Source of the DNA: CAVWCQ01 sp963753545
GTDB lineage: Bacteria > Chloroflexota > Anaerolineae > Aggregatilineales > Aggregatilineaceae
Assembly: GCA_963753545.1 (NCBI GenBank)
Contig: CAVWCQ010000008.1
Location: 2,480,001-2,544,000 of the forward strand
Direction: 5' to 3'
DNA: 64,000 nt
Positions 11,913 to 21,573 of the stretch are shown here, piece by piece. A program made the translations under genes and the position numbers. Within the stretch, counting starts at the first letter, position 1; the number at the start of each line of letters is the position of its first letter. The notes under the pieces were generated by a model. That model saw nothing but the letters and a program-made list of their open reading frames with translations, had not been told where the DNA came from and ran no database searches.

Positions 11913-13203
11913 TTACCCCCTCGGGGCGGGGCTTGCCACCGCTTGCAACCCGCGTTCAGTGACTGATGTAACGTGCACGGTAGAGATCGTATTGGTCAAA
12001 ACCGCCGGAGCAGTCAGATCAACACGAAGATAGTTGTCCGTCAGGCCGCTGTTATAGAAGCCTTCTTCCGCTGCCCCTGTGATATGCTCCCAAAGCACCG
12101 AGACATCCTGCCCGACAAAACGCGCCGCAAACCGCTGCGCGCCTTCATCCGACAAGAGCCAGCAACCGTTGGCTGCGTTCCTTTTTCACTCGATCCTGCA
12201 CCTGCCCTGGCATGCGCGCCGCAGCCGTTCCAGCGCGGGGCGAATAGCGGAACACATGCAGTTTCATGAAATCCATCTCGCGCACAAAAGCCAAACTGGA
12301 TTCAAATTCCGCCTCAGTTTCGCCTGGGAAGCCAATAATCAAATCCGTGCTAATTCCCAACTCTGGAATTTGTGCGCGTGCCGATTCGACCAGTGCTCGA
12401 AACGATGCTTGAGAAGTGCGGCGCGCCATCCGGCGCAGAGTGGTGTCACAGCCACTTTGCAGCGGCAGATGGAGATGGCGGCACAAGCGCGGATTTTGCC
12501 ACAAAGCAAAGAAATCCGGGCTTAAATCCCAGGGTTCCAGTGATGACAGCCGCAAGCGCGGGATATCCGTTTCCGCCAGCAGCAGCCGGATCAGCGCGTG
12601 CAGTCCGTCATGTTCTCCCACATCATGCCCATATGAGCCCAGGTGAACACCTGTCAGGACAGCTTCTTGATACCCGGCTTCGGCTAGCGCCTGCACTTCG
12701 CGGAGAATATCGGCGGCGGATCGACTCCGTCCCGGCCCGCGCGCGATGGTTGTCACGCAGAATGTACAGCGGTTATTGCAGCCATCCTGCACCTTGATAA
12801 AAGCACGGGTGCGGCCCATCGCCCCGGCAAGCTGTTCGCGATCCAGCGGCTCCTGATCAAAGACCTCATCCTGCTTGAGCGCCAGCGGAACAAGCCGATC
12901 CTTGTCAATATTGTTGACAACCTGCGTTACACCGGGCAGCGCTCCGACAGTATCCGGCGACAGATGCGCATAACAGCCCGTGACGACAATCTGCGAAGCC
13001 GGATTGTCGCGGTTCAGCCGCCGAATCAACATACGGCTGGTTCGTGTCGCATCCTGAGTAACAGCGCAGGTATTGACGACGCATAGATCGGCCTGATCTG
13101 CGGCAGAGACAATTTCGTGACCCGCCTGCCGGAACTGGCGCGCCAGGGTTTCAATTTCACTCTGATTCAACCGGCACCCGGTTGTTTCCAGGTAGACTCG
13201 CAT
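11913..13203 (-). CDS. mtaB: tRNA (N6-threonylcarbamoyladenosine(37)-C2)-methylthiotransferase MtaB (one-base frameshift)
   Basis: MtaB is a radical-SAM enzyme that converts t6A37 to ms2t6A37 in tRNA. The N-terminal UPF0004 domain begins MRVYLETTGCRLNQSE. The radical-SAM cluster motif reads CNNRCTFC near residue 142. The C-terminal TRAM-like segment has NSGLTDNYLRVDL. The reading frame breaks after QRLLAL: removing one T at 12154-12155 joins it to SDEGAQRFAARFVG and gives a normal product of about 430 residues. The gene sits between a membrane protein and the HIT gene with gaps of 2-3 bases. Confidence 0.92.
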
Positions 13204-13206
13204 GAC

Positions 13207-14559
13207 TTACTGCCCGTCCGACATAACATCTTTTTCGGGGCCGACCATAAGCAAATCGTCAAAGGCGACGACAATATCGCCGCTCTCCAGATCTGCACTG
13301 GCCCCTGCCATCAGGGCAACACGTCCCTGGTGAAAATCGCCATCCCGGTAGACATAGACCAGATTGGATGTGCGGCATTCCCCAGGCCCGGCCCACATGC
13401 TGTTTGCATAATCGCCCTTCAGGCAGAGCGGCATGGGCTGGTCGTTGACATAAAAACGGAATGAGTCACCAAGCGCTACAACGCGAAGTTGATTAGCGCT
13501 GTTCTCCTGGTGAATACTATCTGACATTCCCCAGTCGCTGATCACTTCCTGGACTTCGTTTTTGACCTTTGCCAGCGAGTAATACCCATCACTGCTGATC
13601 TTGAACAAATAAAAATTCTTTTCATCCCGGTAGCGGAAGATCACCCCATACTGGTTATCCAACGGGCCGGAGATGCGCCGGGCGGTCACCTGCAAATCAA
13701 AATCGTTGTACTTCCGATCCAGGGTAGACCAGACTATTTCGCCAGAATAGAGCGTTCCATAGGTAATAACAAGCTGCTGCCCGTTTTCACCATCCGTAAT
13801 CTGTTGAGAATCGCGTCCGACCTGGATATCCCATTCGTCGTTAAAGGAGTCGAAGGTCGTGGCAAAGAGCAGTTCGCCCGGATCAGGGTGCGGCACGGGC
13901 AGTTCAATCAGATCGGTCATGATCGCCAGGGCCAACGCCAGCCCAGCGACAACCGCTGTCCACAAAACAATTCCCGCTGTCCGCAAGACACGAACAGCGA
14001 TATTCGCACTGGCGGTTGCCTTGTCAAACATCGTGTCAGCCCGGCGTGACAGCGTGAAAACATACCACAGCGCGAGGAATGATTGGAGCAGAAGCAGCAC
14101 AGCCGCTCCCCGCAGCAGACCATGAACCACGCCCGCAGGCAGTCCCGGCGGATCAATCTCCAAATTCCACAGCAGCCAACTGGCGGGGAATCCGGCTAAC
14201 AGCATGATCGCCGCTGCCCGCACCAGGGGCAGTCCGCGCCGTGAACGAAGGCCCACCAGCTTTACTGCCCGGAACTGGATCAGGCTTGTTACAGCCAAAA
14301 CCAGCAGGAGCAGCAGTTTGATCTGCGTGCCTGCCTCATAGATTTTTCCAGCCCGTTCTATTCGCAGACTCGAATTAAGCTCGACACGGTTAAATTGGAG
14401 CCAGTAGAGATAGGCAACCAGCGCTACCGCCCCGGCAAAGAGCAGTATCCCGGCCAGGGCAAAATGGATGGTGATCACGCGCAGCAGGCGGGGCCTGCGC
14501 TCCACGGTGCTTGTTGATGCTCCGGACAGGCGGTGGAAGGGCCGAATAGCGTCCGTCAT
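13207..14559 (-). CDS. Five-helix membrane protein with extracytoplasmic beta-sandwich domain
   Basis: The function is not known. The first ~220 residues carry about five predicted membrane helices. The remaining ~220 residues form a beta-rich domain that begins LLFATTFDSFNDEW. It has the alternating pattern of LamG/DUF1080-like carbohydrate-binding sandwiches, with YGVIFRYRDEKNFYLFKIS, FRFYVNDQ and a closing VVAFDDLLMVG. The same pattern occurs in the neighbouring secreted protein at 14563-15258, so the two are likely paralogous in that domain. The gene starts 3 bases after its neighbour's stop and ends 3 bases before mtaB. Confidence 0.6.
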   Translation of the reverse strand: MTDAIRPFHRLSGASTSTVERRPRLLRVITIHFALAGILLFAGAVALVAYLYWLQFNRVELNSSLRIERAGKIYEAGTQIKLLLLLVLAVTSLIQFRAVKLVGLRSRRGLPLVRAAAIMLLAGFPASWLLWNLEIDPPGLPAGVVHGLLRGAAVLLLLQSFLALWYVFTLSRRADTMFDKATASANIAVRVLRTAGIVLWTAVVAGLALALAIMTDLIELPVPHPDPGELLFATTFDSFNDEWDIQVGRDSQQITDGENGQQLVITYGTLYSGEIVWSTLDRKYNDFDLQVTARRISGPLDNQYGVIFRYRDEKNFYLFKISSDGYYSLAKVKNEVQEVISDWGMSDSIHQENSANQLRVVALGDSFRFYVNDQPMPLCLKGDYANSMWAGPGECRTSNLVYVYRDGDFHQGRVALMAGASADLESGDIVVAFDDLLMVGPEKDVMSDGQ

Positions 14560-14562
14560 ACG

Positions 14563-15258
14563 TTAAGACTCCTCTAAAACAGCGGTCACAATCATATCAT
14601 CAAACGACGCATCAATGTACCCCTTACCTGCCTGGACAATCAGGCCAAAGCGGTTGCCAAAAGGAACATCTTCCGATGGAACTTCTGCCACTGGCAGGCC
14701 GTTCACGATGAGCGAAAAGGTTTGATTGTGGGCCTCTACATCAATCTGGTAAGGCTGATCCGGTTCCATATTCAGTTCTAACGGCGCGGCATCTGCCGGC
14801 GTTAGATCGACCCACGAAGCATGATCGCGCTGCAAAAAGAGCCAATCTCCAGCCGGGGAAATCATTAACGCATAAAAGCGGTTATCGTTTTGGTATTGCA
14901 GCACAAGACCAAAAAATGAATCCGTGCTGCCCTCGTTCACCTGGACGGTCACATGAATCCAGTAATGATCCAATTCCTCATCAAAATCGGGCACCGACCA
15001 GATGCTGAAGCCAGGAGATACGACGCGCAGATTCAGCGCCTCGTCTTTAATCCCTACAGAGGCTTTGGGAGAGGTCTTGGTCGTCCAGCGGTCACTGTAG
15101 GTCGAAAAATCATCATGGAACAGCACATTTTCTGGAACTGGGGTATCTGTAGGGATAGGTGTCGTGCTGATTGAAAGTCCAGCACGGGCTGGCGACAGCG
15201 CCATCACTAAGGCCCACACGAGCAAAGCCGCGCCCGCAACCACAATCTGTCGTCTCAT
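14563..15258 (-). CDS. Secreted beta-sandwich (LamG/DUF1080-like) protein
   Basis: This protein of about 231 residues starts MRRQIVVAGAALLVWALV, a signal peptide or membrane anchor ending near the SPARAG site. A threonine/proline-rich linker follows, then a beta-sandwich domain from VLFHDDFSTYSDRW to ASFDDMIVTAV. The DDF...W opening, the central FFGLVLQYQNDNRFYALMIS and the FDD closing match the domain in the next gene. The start at 15258 is chosen because its ATG overlaps the TGA of the TPR gene (ATGA) and follows a GGGGAGGGG ribosome site. Ligand and role are unknown; an extracellular glycan-binding role is only a guess. Confidence 0.65.
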   Translation of the reverse strand: MRRQIVVAGAALLVWALVMALSPARAGLSISTTPIPTDTPVPENVLFHDDFSTYSDRWTTKTSPKASVGIKDEALNLRVVSPGFSIWSVPDFDEELDHYWIHVTVQVNEGSTDSFFGLVLQYQNDNRFYALMISPAGDWLFLQRDHASWVDLTPADAAPLELNMEPDQPYQIDVEAHNQTFSLIVNGLPVAEVPSEDVPFGNRFGLIVQAGKGYIDASFDDMIVTAVLEES

Positions 15259-16651
15259 GATCCCCTCCCCAGGCGCTGCAGCGCCCGCGCCGCGAGCAGT
15301 CCAAAGCCCGAACTCTGGGCCAACGGTCTCCACGACATATTGATAAGAACTGGCGGCGTCTTCTCCATCCCCCAGGTATTCCAACACCGCCGCGAAATAG
15401 TAGCGAAGTCCGGGGCAGTGACGGGTCCAACCCAAGCGCCTTGTTCAATTCCTGGTACGCTTTATCGGTCTGCCCGGCCAGGTAATAAGCCCAGCCCAGG
15501 CTGGTACGAATATCGGGATCATCAGGGAAGCGTTCGCTGGCAGTCTGCACTGCTTCGAGTCCGCCCTCCTCAACCTGATAGCCTGTGTCTGCGTAAAATG
15601 CAGCCAGAGCTGACTGCCACTGTACATCATCGGGGGCCAGATCGACCGCAATGCGGAACCATTCTTCCGCCCCGGCAAAGTCGCCAGACAACTGCAACGA
15701 GAGACCAACTTCGGCAGCCAGGGCAGGGTTATCAGGGGCTAACCAGTAAGCCTGCACAAACATCTCATAGGCCGTCTCCTGGTCTTGTCCCCTCCGCCAG
15801 TGCTGGCCGAGCAGATAATAAACCGTTGGGTCTGCCGGGGCCATCGCCAGGGCGTTTTGCAGATCGGGCAAGCCGTCCCGTCCCTGTTGGTCGCGCACAA
15901 ATCCCCGGTAAGCCAGGGCGAGTGGATTTACAGCATTGGCTTGCAGCGCCAGTTCAAATGCATGTTCGGCAAGCGCCCATTCTCCCATGCCGACCAGCGT
16001 TACACCCAAATAAGTATGCGCGTCGGTCAGTGAATAACTATCATAGGCGTTGAGCGCCGCCTGCACGGTTCGCGCCCTGTCCGACCAATCAGCGTTAGTG
16101 GCAGCAAGAGACAGATAGGAAGCCGCTTGCTCCTGATCGGAAGGGGCCAGAATCAGCCCCAGCAAATAAAGGGCTTCTGCGTTGGAGGGATCGGTTTTCA
16201 GGAGCGTTTCGAGCGTAAGCTGTGCCTGGGACCAGTCCAGACGCGCGATCTGATCGTGGGCAACTTGCAGTGGATCGCCTGGCGTTTCTTCAATCGTACC
16301 CGCGCCACCAGACCCGCTCTGCCGCAGAATTGCCTGCAACTCATCACGCCGCGCATTCGTCCAGACGTCCTGATCGACAAGCGCATAAAGGTAAACTCGC
16401 GCATCGTTCATACGCCCCACATTCAGGCTTAAATCGAGAAGGCGTTGATAAATGGGCTGTTCGGGACAGTTGGTTTGTAACAGGCGGTCATAACCCAGTA
16501 TAGCGCGATCAATCTGCCCAGTCTGAGCGTCCCGATCAGCAGCACGAAGCCACCCGCTGATTTTTTCGCTCCCAGGCGCTAAACAAAAACTTATAGTCAA
16601 CAGCACGGCAAGGCGAACGCCTAATCCTATGAGGAATTTTAGAGAAGACAC
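15255..16651 (-). CDS. TPR-repeat protein with N-terminal membrane anchor (two frameshifts)
   Basis: The GTG start at 16651 gives a hydrophobic N-terminus (SSLKFLIGLGVRLAVLLTI) followed by at least eight tetratricopeptide-like helical hairpins up to YQELNKALGLDPSLP. The frame then breaks twice. Removing one C from the CCCC run at 15412-15415 continues as GLRYYFAAVLEYLGDGEDA. Removing one base near 15315 leads to LLAARALQRLGRGS and a TGA at 15255-15257 that overlaps the next start. The repaired product has about 465 residues. TPR arrays bind protein partners; the obvious candidates are the two beta-sandwich proteins translated right after it. Confidence 0.7.
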
Positions 16652-16666
16652 GTGAGAATGCCCGGC

Positions 16667-17092
16667 TTACTTCTTCTCAAGCGCGAGTGCTTTTTGCACT
16701 GCCCGTTCGATTTCTTCAGGTGTAAAAGGCTTGATCAAATAACTATGAACGGATTGGAGTTTGCCCATCAGGCGATTCGCCGGATCGCCATAAGCGGTCA
16801 TCACAATAATGGGAGGGATTCGGGTGCCGCGCTGCTGCTCTTTGATCGTGTCTAACACTTTCCACCCGGTCATATCGGGCAGAGCAATATCCAATAGGAC
16901 CAGATCTGGATGTTCGACATCGTAAAGCGCTAGAGCTTTGCCGCCATGCGTGGTGTGAATAACCTTAAGGTGCATTCGTTGTAGCGTGGCCTGCAAAACC
17001 TCGGCCAGATCCATCATATCCTCAACGATCAGCACCTTTTGCTTTTCGTTCTTTGGTCCATCGGATGTAGATTGGCTTGTACTTGTATTCAT
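16667..17092 (-). CDS. Single-domain response regulator (CheY-like)
   Basis: The protein of about 141 residues consists of a receiver domain. It has the acidic pocket in KVLIVEDMMD, the phosphoacceptor aspartate in LVLLDIALPD, the conserved threonine in VIVMTAYG and the lysine in YLIKPFTPEE. There is no output domain, so it must act through a partner. The ATG at 17092 is preferred over an upstream in-frame start because of the GGGAGACC ribosome site. No histidine kinase is in the window. It is the first gene of the long minus-strand run, directly before the TPR protein. Confidence 0.88.
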   Translation of the reverse strand: MNTSTSQSTSDGPKNEKQKVLIVEDMMDLAEVLQATLQRMHLKVIHTTHGGKALALYDVEHPDLVLLDIALPDMTGWKVLDTIKEQQRGTRIPPIIVMTAYGDPANRLMGKLQSVHSYLIKPFTPEEIERAVQKALALEKK

Positions 17093-17218
17093 CACGGTCT
17101 CCCAACTGCGCCAAACCATCCCCCCCGGAGTCGCAGAAACAAACAGGCTGATTATACCATAGGGCCTTTCAAATTTGTATGATTAGAACATTTGTGCTAT
17201 ATTCACTGATACAAGACC

Positions 17219-17247
17219 TTCCGAATCGCCTTTGATTATGCTATGAT
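17219..17247 (+). promoter_or_regulatory. Promoter of ftsK
   Basis: TTCCGA (17219-17224) and TATGAT (17242-17247) are separated by 17 bases, and the -10 is preceded by TGC (extended -10). The site lies 36 bases upstream of the ftsK start in the divergent region shared with the response regulator. Confidence 0.5.
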
Positions 17248-17282
17248 TGGAACAGTTCCTCATAGGTAAAGGTGGCTTGTTG

Positions 17283-20051
17283 ATGGATGAAATGAAGACC
17301 GCCAGTGGCGGTCGTTCTACGTCTGATCCCAAACTCGCATCGAAGACAAACGCCGCCGGGAAAAAGGCGCAAGAGAATACGACCACTCGCAAATCTGGCG
17401 AAAAAAGCGCCCCCGCGAAACCGCGCGCGAAAAAGTCTTCTCAGCGCCCCGCCATCACGAAGAAGCCGAGCCGTGTACAGCGCTTGCGCGAAACGGCAAA
17501 GGCAGTCCAGAAGACTCTGGCCGACCCCGCGTTTTGGCGTCGGATGGCCGACCGGCTCCCCCCCTGGATAGACGAACTCGGCGGGCTGCTGCTGATTGTC
17601 CTGGGCGTGGTCATGTTGACTGCTCTCTTTAATACAACCTCTGACGCAATGGTATCTGTTACCCTCTCAAAGGGGCTGCGCCAGATATTTGGTCATGGTG
17701 CTTCTCTGGTTGCCCTGGCGGTCCTGGCCCTGGGTGTGATAGCTCTGCTCCCCAAAATCGGTGTCACTCTTCATTTCAGTTGGACACGCATTGTGGCAAT
17801 AGAAGTCATGTTCGGCGCGTTCCAGGCTTTACTGCACCTGTTCGCTAACGATCCGCAGCCTCGGCTGCTGGCCCGTGACGGTCGTGGGGGTGGCTATCTA
17901 GGCTGGGCACTAACTCTGCTGACGAGCAGCCTGGGAAACACGATCTCAATTCTGCTGTTTGGAATATTGTTTGCAGCCGGTACAGTGATGGCCATAGGAC
18001 TCCGCCGCGAACATCTCACGCTGGGCATTGTCTGGATTAATACGCGCATTCAGCAGATGATCCGCAGCCTTGATACCCTGAGGTTTGAACCCAAACCCGT
18101 TGAGGATGTGCCCGCAGCGGCTCCTTCCCCTCCCACTGCATATTTAGAGAAGAAGGAACCCATTCGTCCGCCTCAAAATCGGCCTTCGGCTGCCCCGCCT
18201 GAAACCCCGGCGCAGCCCGCAGTTCCCGATCTGGAGGAAGGCCGCTCAGCAGCGCCGCCTAAACCGATGCGCCCGCAGCGTCCTGCTCCTCCACCCATCA
18301 GTAAGGCGCAGTACAAGGAAGTCGCTGACGAAACCCGGCGCAATCTCGGCGCGGCCAATGGCCGGAGTCTGGTCGCTCCGGGTGAACCGGGCGAACGTCC
18401 GTCGATTGTCCCACGCGAACTGCTTCCCGATGCACGGGTTGTATCCGCTGCACCCCGCGCCCGCAACCGGGTCAGCAAAGAGATTGAGCAAGGCGACCGT
18501 TATTTCACCGTGGATGACTTCCGCGAGGTGAAGAAGATATCCAAGCGAGATGACGGGTTGCCGCCGCTGGAGCTGTTAAGCGATCTCGAACTCAACAAGC
18601 CGACGGAAGACGAGATCAACACCAATGCCCGCATCATCAAAAACACGCTGCTTGACTTTGACGTTGAAGTACAGGTGATCGACGTCAAAGTCGGTCCTAC
18701 CGTGACTCAGTATGCCGTTTCTCCATACACGGAATCGGTTAACGACGACGGCGAAACGGTCCTGAACCGAGTGCGTGTCAGCCAGATCGCTAATTTGAAC
18801 GGTGACCTCGCCCTGGCTCTATCGGCAAAACGTCTGCGTATTCAGGCTCCCGTACCCGGTCACTCCTACGTCGGCGTCGAAGTCCCAAACCGCCAGCCCA
18901 GTACGGTCGCCCTGCGCCCTGTGCTCGAATCGGAAGCGTATTATAAACATCGCAAACAGCCGCTCGCGCTTCCTCTGGGTCGCGACGTTTCCGGCGAACC
19001 ACTGATCGCAGATCTGGCGACGATGCCGCACTTGCTGATTGCGGGAACGACAGGATCGGGCAAATCGATCATGCTGGCGGCGATGACTACCGCCTTTGTC
19101 ATGAACAATACGCCTGACCGGCTCAAGCTGGTCCTGCTCGACCCCAAGATGGTCGAGTTGAGCCGCTTTAATGGGCTGCCGCACCTGTTAGGCCCGGTGG
19201 AAACCGAACTGGATCGCATCATCGAGGTGCTGCGCTGGGCAACCCGCGAAATGGACCTGCGTTATAAGCTGCTCGAAAAAGAAGCAGCGCGCAACCTGGA
19301 AATCTATAACAAATCACTGGGGCGTCGCCGCCAGGCAGAGCAGCTTCCCTACATCGTTATTATCATCGATGAAATCGGCGACCTGATGATGCAGCGCCCC
19401 GACGAAACCGAGCGCACACTCACCCGTCTCGCCCAGATGGCCCGGGCTGTGGGCATCCACCTGATGGTTGCAACGCAGCGGCCCAGCGTCGATGTCATCA
19501 CTGGACTGATTAAAGCCAACTTCCCGGCTCGTATCTCGTTTGCAGTTGCCTCCGGCGTCGACTTCCGTGTCATTCTGGACTACAGCGGTGCGGAATCGCT
19601 GATGGGACGCGGCGACATGCTCTTCCTGGCCCCCGATGCTTCTGGACCGCAGCGTGTCCAGGGCTGCTACGTATCGGACGAAGAAGTCAATACGGTCGTT
19701 AAATACTGGCAGGAATGGTACGCCAAGGAAATCGAAGGGGGCCACATGGAACCGGTTGGTGTAGCTCCCTGGGAACGTGGCATGACCCGGCGCGAAGTGC
19801 TGTCCGAAACGGACCCCATGCTCGAAGATGCGATTGCCCTGGTGATTGCCGAGGGCGAAGCATCTGCTTCACTTATCCAGCGGCGGCTGGGGCTGGGCTA
19901 TCCTCGTGCTGCCCGTTTGATGGATCTCATGCAGGAATTGGGCGTTGTTGGGGCCGCTCGTCCAGGCGGGCGCAGCCGAGAAGTGCTGATCAAGCCGGGC
20001 GGTGATCCCTTTAAGAAGCTGATTGAGCAGCGGCTCAAAGGGAAGAAATAG
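17283..20051 (+). CDS. ftsK: FtsK/SpoIIIE family DNA translocase
   Basis: FtsK pumps chromosomal DNA through the closing septum during segregation. The 922 residues have a basic N-terminus, four membrane helices (between about residues 95 and 250) and a proline-rich linker to about 370. A RecA-like motor follows, with Walker A GTTGSGKS near 588 and Walker B IIIIDEIGD near 692. A C-terminal winged-helix gamma domain (ALVIAEGEASASLIQRRLG) reads KOPS-type sequences in known members. The start at 17283 is chosen for its AAAGGTGG ribosome site; an in-frame ATG 36 bases earlier overlaps the -10 element. No frameshift is seen. Confidence 0.95.
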   Translation: MDEMKTASGGRSTSDPKLASKTNAAGKKAQENTTTRKSGEKSAPAKPRAKKSSQRPAITKKPSRVQRLRETAKAVQKTLADPAFWRRMADRLPPWIDELGGLLLIVLGVVMLTALFNTTSDAMVSVTLSKGLRQIFGHGASLVALAVLALGVIALLPKIGVTLHFSWTRIVAIEVMFGAFQALLHLFANDPQPRLLARDGRGGGYLGWALTLLTSSLGNTISILLFGILFAAGTVMAIGLRREHLTLGIVWINTRIQQMIRSLDTLRFEPKPVEDVPAAAPSPPTAYLEKKEPIRPPQNRPSAAPPETPAQPAVPDLEEGRSAAPPKPMRPQRPAPPPISKAQYKEVADETRRNLGAANGRSLVAPGEPGERPSIVPRELLPDARVVSAAPRARNRVSKEIEQGDRYFTVDDFREVKKISKRDDGLPPLELLSDLELNKPTEDEINTNARIIKNTLLDFDVEVQVIDVKVGPTVTQYAVSPYTESVNDDGETVLNRVRVSQIANLNGDLALALSAKRLRIQAPVPGHSYVGVEVPNRQPSTVALRPVLESEAYYKHRKQPLALPLGRDVSGEPLIADLATMPHLLIAGTTGSGKSIMLAAMTTAFVMNNTPDRLKLVLLDPKMVELSRFNGLPHLLGPVETELDRIIEVLRWATREMDLRYKLLEKEAARNLEIYNKSLGRRRQAEQLPYIVIIIDEIGDLMMQRPDETERTLTRLAQMARAVGIHLMVATQRPSVDVITGLIKANFPARISFAVASGVDFRVILDYSGAESLMGRGDMLFLAPDASGPQRVQGCYVSDEEVNTVVKYWQEWYAKEIEGGHMEPVGVAPWERGMTRREVLSETDPMLEDAIALVIAEGEASASLIQRRLGLGYPRAARLMDLMQELGVVGAARPGGRSREVLIKPGGDPFKKLIEQRLKGKK

Positions 20052-20072
20052 CCTGTAACGATGCTTATCTCA

Positions 20073-20107
20073 AGAAGCGCAGCCTTCACGCCGCGCTTCT
20101 TTATTTT
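20073..20107 (+). terminator. Intrinsic terminator after ftsK
   Basis: An 8-base stem agaagcgc / gcgcttct (20073-20080 and 20093-20100) is followed directly by ttatttttcc, 21 bases after the ftsK stop. Confidence 0.8.
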
Positions 20108-20186
20108 TCCTCAGCTTTGTGTATTGCTTTTTGCCTGCGGAATCAGTAAGATACCGGGCGCGTCTGGAGTAAGGAGAGTGAGGGTC

Positions 20187-20855
20187 ATGCCAGCCATTCG
20201 GATTGCTCCATCCATCTTAGCATCTGACTTTACGCGTCTTGGTGAACAGATATCTGAGGCCGAAGCCGCAGGAGCCGATTATATTCATATTGACGTGATG
20301 GATGGGCGGTTTGTCCCCAATATCTCGGTTGGGCCGCTGATTGTGCAGGCAGCACGCCGCGTGACCCAACTGCCCCTGGATGTGCACCTGATGATCGTGG
20401 AACCCGAACGGTATATCCAGGCTTTTGCCGAAGCAGGCGCAACACTGATCTCGGTTCACGTTGAAACCTGCCCTCATCTGCACCGGACTGTCCAACAGAT
20501 CCGCGAGGCAGGAGTGCGCCCATCTGTCGTGCTGAATCCCCACACGCCAGCAGCGCTGCTCAAAGAAATTTTACCTTTTGTTGATATGGTCCTGGTTATG
20601 ACGGTAAATCCCGGTTTTGGCGGGCAGGAGTTTATTCCTGAAACCCTACCGAAACTGCGCGAACTGCGCCAGATGATTGAAGCGTTGGGCCGCCCGGTTG
20701 ATCTGGAAGTAGATGGTGGAATCGACGCGCAGACAGCACCCCAGGTGATAACACATGGAGCGAATGTCCTGGTTGCGGGAACGTCGATCTTTCGAGCGCC
20801 TGGAGGGATTGCCTCTGGGATGTCAGCCTTGCGAAAGGCTGTACCATCGTGGTAA
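20187..20855 (+). CDS. rpe: Ribulose-phosphate 3-epimerase
   Basis: This enzyme interconverts ribulose 5-phosphate and xylulose 5-phosphate in the pentose phosphate pathway. The 222 residues fold as a TIM barrel with the family motifs IAPSILASDF, HIDVMDGRFVPN, LDVHLMI, VLVMTVNPGFGGQ and VDGGI. These include the metal-binding histidines and catalytic aspartates. The start at 20187 (MPAIRIAPSIL) follows a ribosome site in AAGGAGAG; an upstream in-frame ATG would add an unrelated tail crossing the ftsK terminator. The gene is monocistronic or ends before the convergent rpmB. Confidence 0.96.
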   Translation: MPAIRIAPSILASDFTRLGEQISEAEAAGADYIHIDVMDGRFVPNISVGPLIVQAARRVTQLPLDVHLMIVEPERYIQAFAEAGATLISVHVETCPHLHRTVQQIREAGVRPSVVLNPHTPAALLKEILPFVDMVLVMTVNPGFGGQEFIPETLPKLRELRQMIEALGRPVDLEVDGGIDAQTAPQVITHGANVLVAGTSIFRAPGGIASGMSALRKAVPSW

Positions 20856-20861
20856 CAGAAA

Positions 20862-20888
20862 CACAAAAGCCAGCTTTGAATGCTGGCT
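20862..20888 (-). terminator. Terminator between rpe and rpmB
   Basis: A 7-base stem agccagc / gctggct (20868-20874 and 20882-20888) has on the minus strand a following TTTTGTGTTT. It serves rpmB best and may also slow transcription from rpe. Confidence 0.65.
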
Positions 20889-20922
20889 CTTCTGTAGGGA
20901 GTGGGGCGAGAAAGCGGTGGCC

Positions 20923-21111
20923 TTAGGCCTTGGCTTCCTTGCTCATGATGCGGATGCACTTGGTGCACATGTACTTGCTAACCATGTGTCCATTTTCCAA
21001 AACCCTGACGCGCTGGATGTTCGGCTTGAACATCCGGTTGGTCCGACGGTTGGAGTGGCTGACATTGTGCCCAAACAGAGGGGTCTTGCCACAAACTTCA
21101 CACTTTGCCAT
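20923..21111 (-). CDS. rpmB: Ribosomal protein L28
   Basis: This 62-residue large-subunit protein has the L28 signature MAKCEVCGKTPLFGHNVSHS, followed by RRTNRMFKPNIQ and a second cysteine pair in YMCTKCIRIM. The four cysteines indicate the zinc-binding (C+) form. The ATG at 21111 has a GAGG ribosome site; a much longer in-frame extension upstream is not part of L28. It is transcribed from its own promoter, divergent to the Asp23-fakA-recG run. Confidence 0.97.
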   Translation of the reverse strand: MAKCEVCGKTPLFGHNVSHSNRRTNRMFKPNIQRVRVLENGHMVSKYMCTKCIRIMSKEAKA

Positions 21112-21151
21112 GGAAATAACCTCGCGAGATCTGTTCAAGTAAGCGGACGCC

Positions 21152-21180
21152 ATGCTACCATAGAGCAAGGCGTTATGCAA
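21152..21180 (-). promoter_or_regulatory. Promoter of rpmB
   Basis: On the minus strand TTGCAT (21175-21180) and TAGCAT (21152-21157) are 17 bases apart, 41 bases upstream of the rpmB start. Confidence 0.55.
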
Positions 21181-21209
21181 GGGCTTCATCATATTAAAGA
21201 GACGACCGA

Positions 21210-21569
21210 ATGACGACAAACGAAACGCCACGCGGCACAATTGAGATAGCTCCAAATGCCATTGCCACACTTGCCAGCCACGCTGTGCTGCAAACGTATG
21301 GCGTGGTTGGGATGGCTTCGTCGAATCTGGCAACCGACATCGCGGCCAGCCTGACGCGCGATCCCAACCGGGGGATTGTTGTCCGACAGGAAGACGACCA
21401 ACAGATTGTGATTGATGTTTATGTCATTATCGAGTACGGCACGCGCATTGCCTCGGTTGCCAACAGCCTGATCAATGCCGTCCGCTACACTGTCGAACAG
21501 AGCATCGGCGTTCCCGTAAGCCAAGTGAACGTGCACGTTCAGGGCTTACGAGTCAGCCGGATCAAATGA
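21210..21569 (+). CDS. Asp23/Gls24 family envelope stress protein (YloU-like)
   Basis: This 119-residue protein matches the Asp23/Gls24 family: an N-terminal GTIEIAPNAIATLASHAVLQTYGVVGM segment, a central IDVYVIIEYGTRI strand pair and a C-terminal VSQVNVHVQGLRV. In Firmicutes the homologue yloU is next to rpmB and the fakA homologue yloV, exactly as here. The family is membrane-associated and linked to envelope homeostasis, but its biochemical role is unclear. Four bases separate it from fakA. Confidence 0.9.
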   Translation: MTTNETPRGTIEIAPNAIATLASHAVLQTYGVVGMASSNLATDIAASLTRDPNRGIVVRQEDDQQIVIDVYVIIEYGTRIASVANSLINAVRYTVEQSIGVPVSQVNVHVQGLRVSRIK

Positions 21570-21573
21570 AAGC

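Noticed and set aside
15113..15435. A separate N-terminal extension of the secreted sandwich protein, or its fusion to the TPR protein
   Set aside because: The extension is the C-terminus of the TPR gene in a shifted frame. A second one-base break leads to a stop that overlaps the real ATG at 15258.
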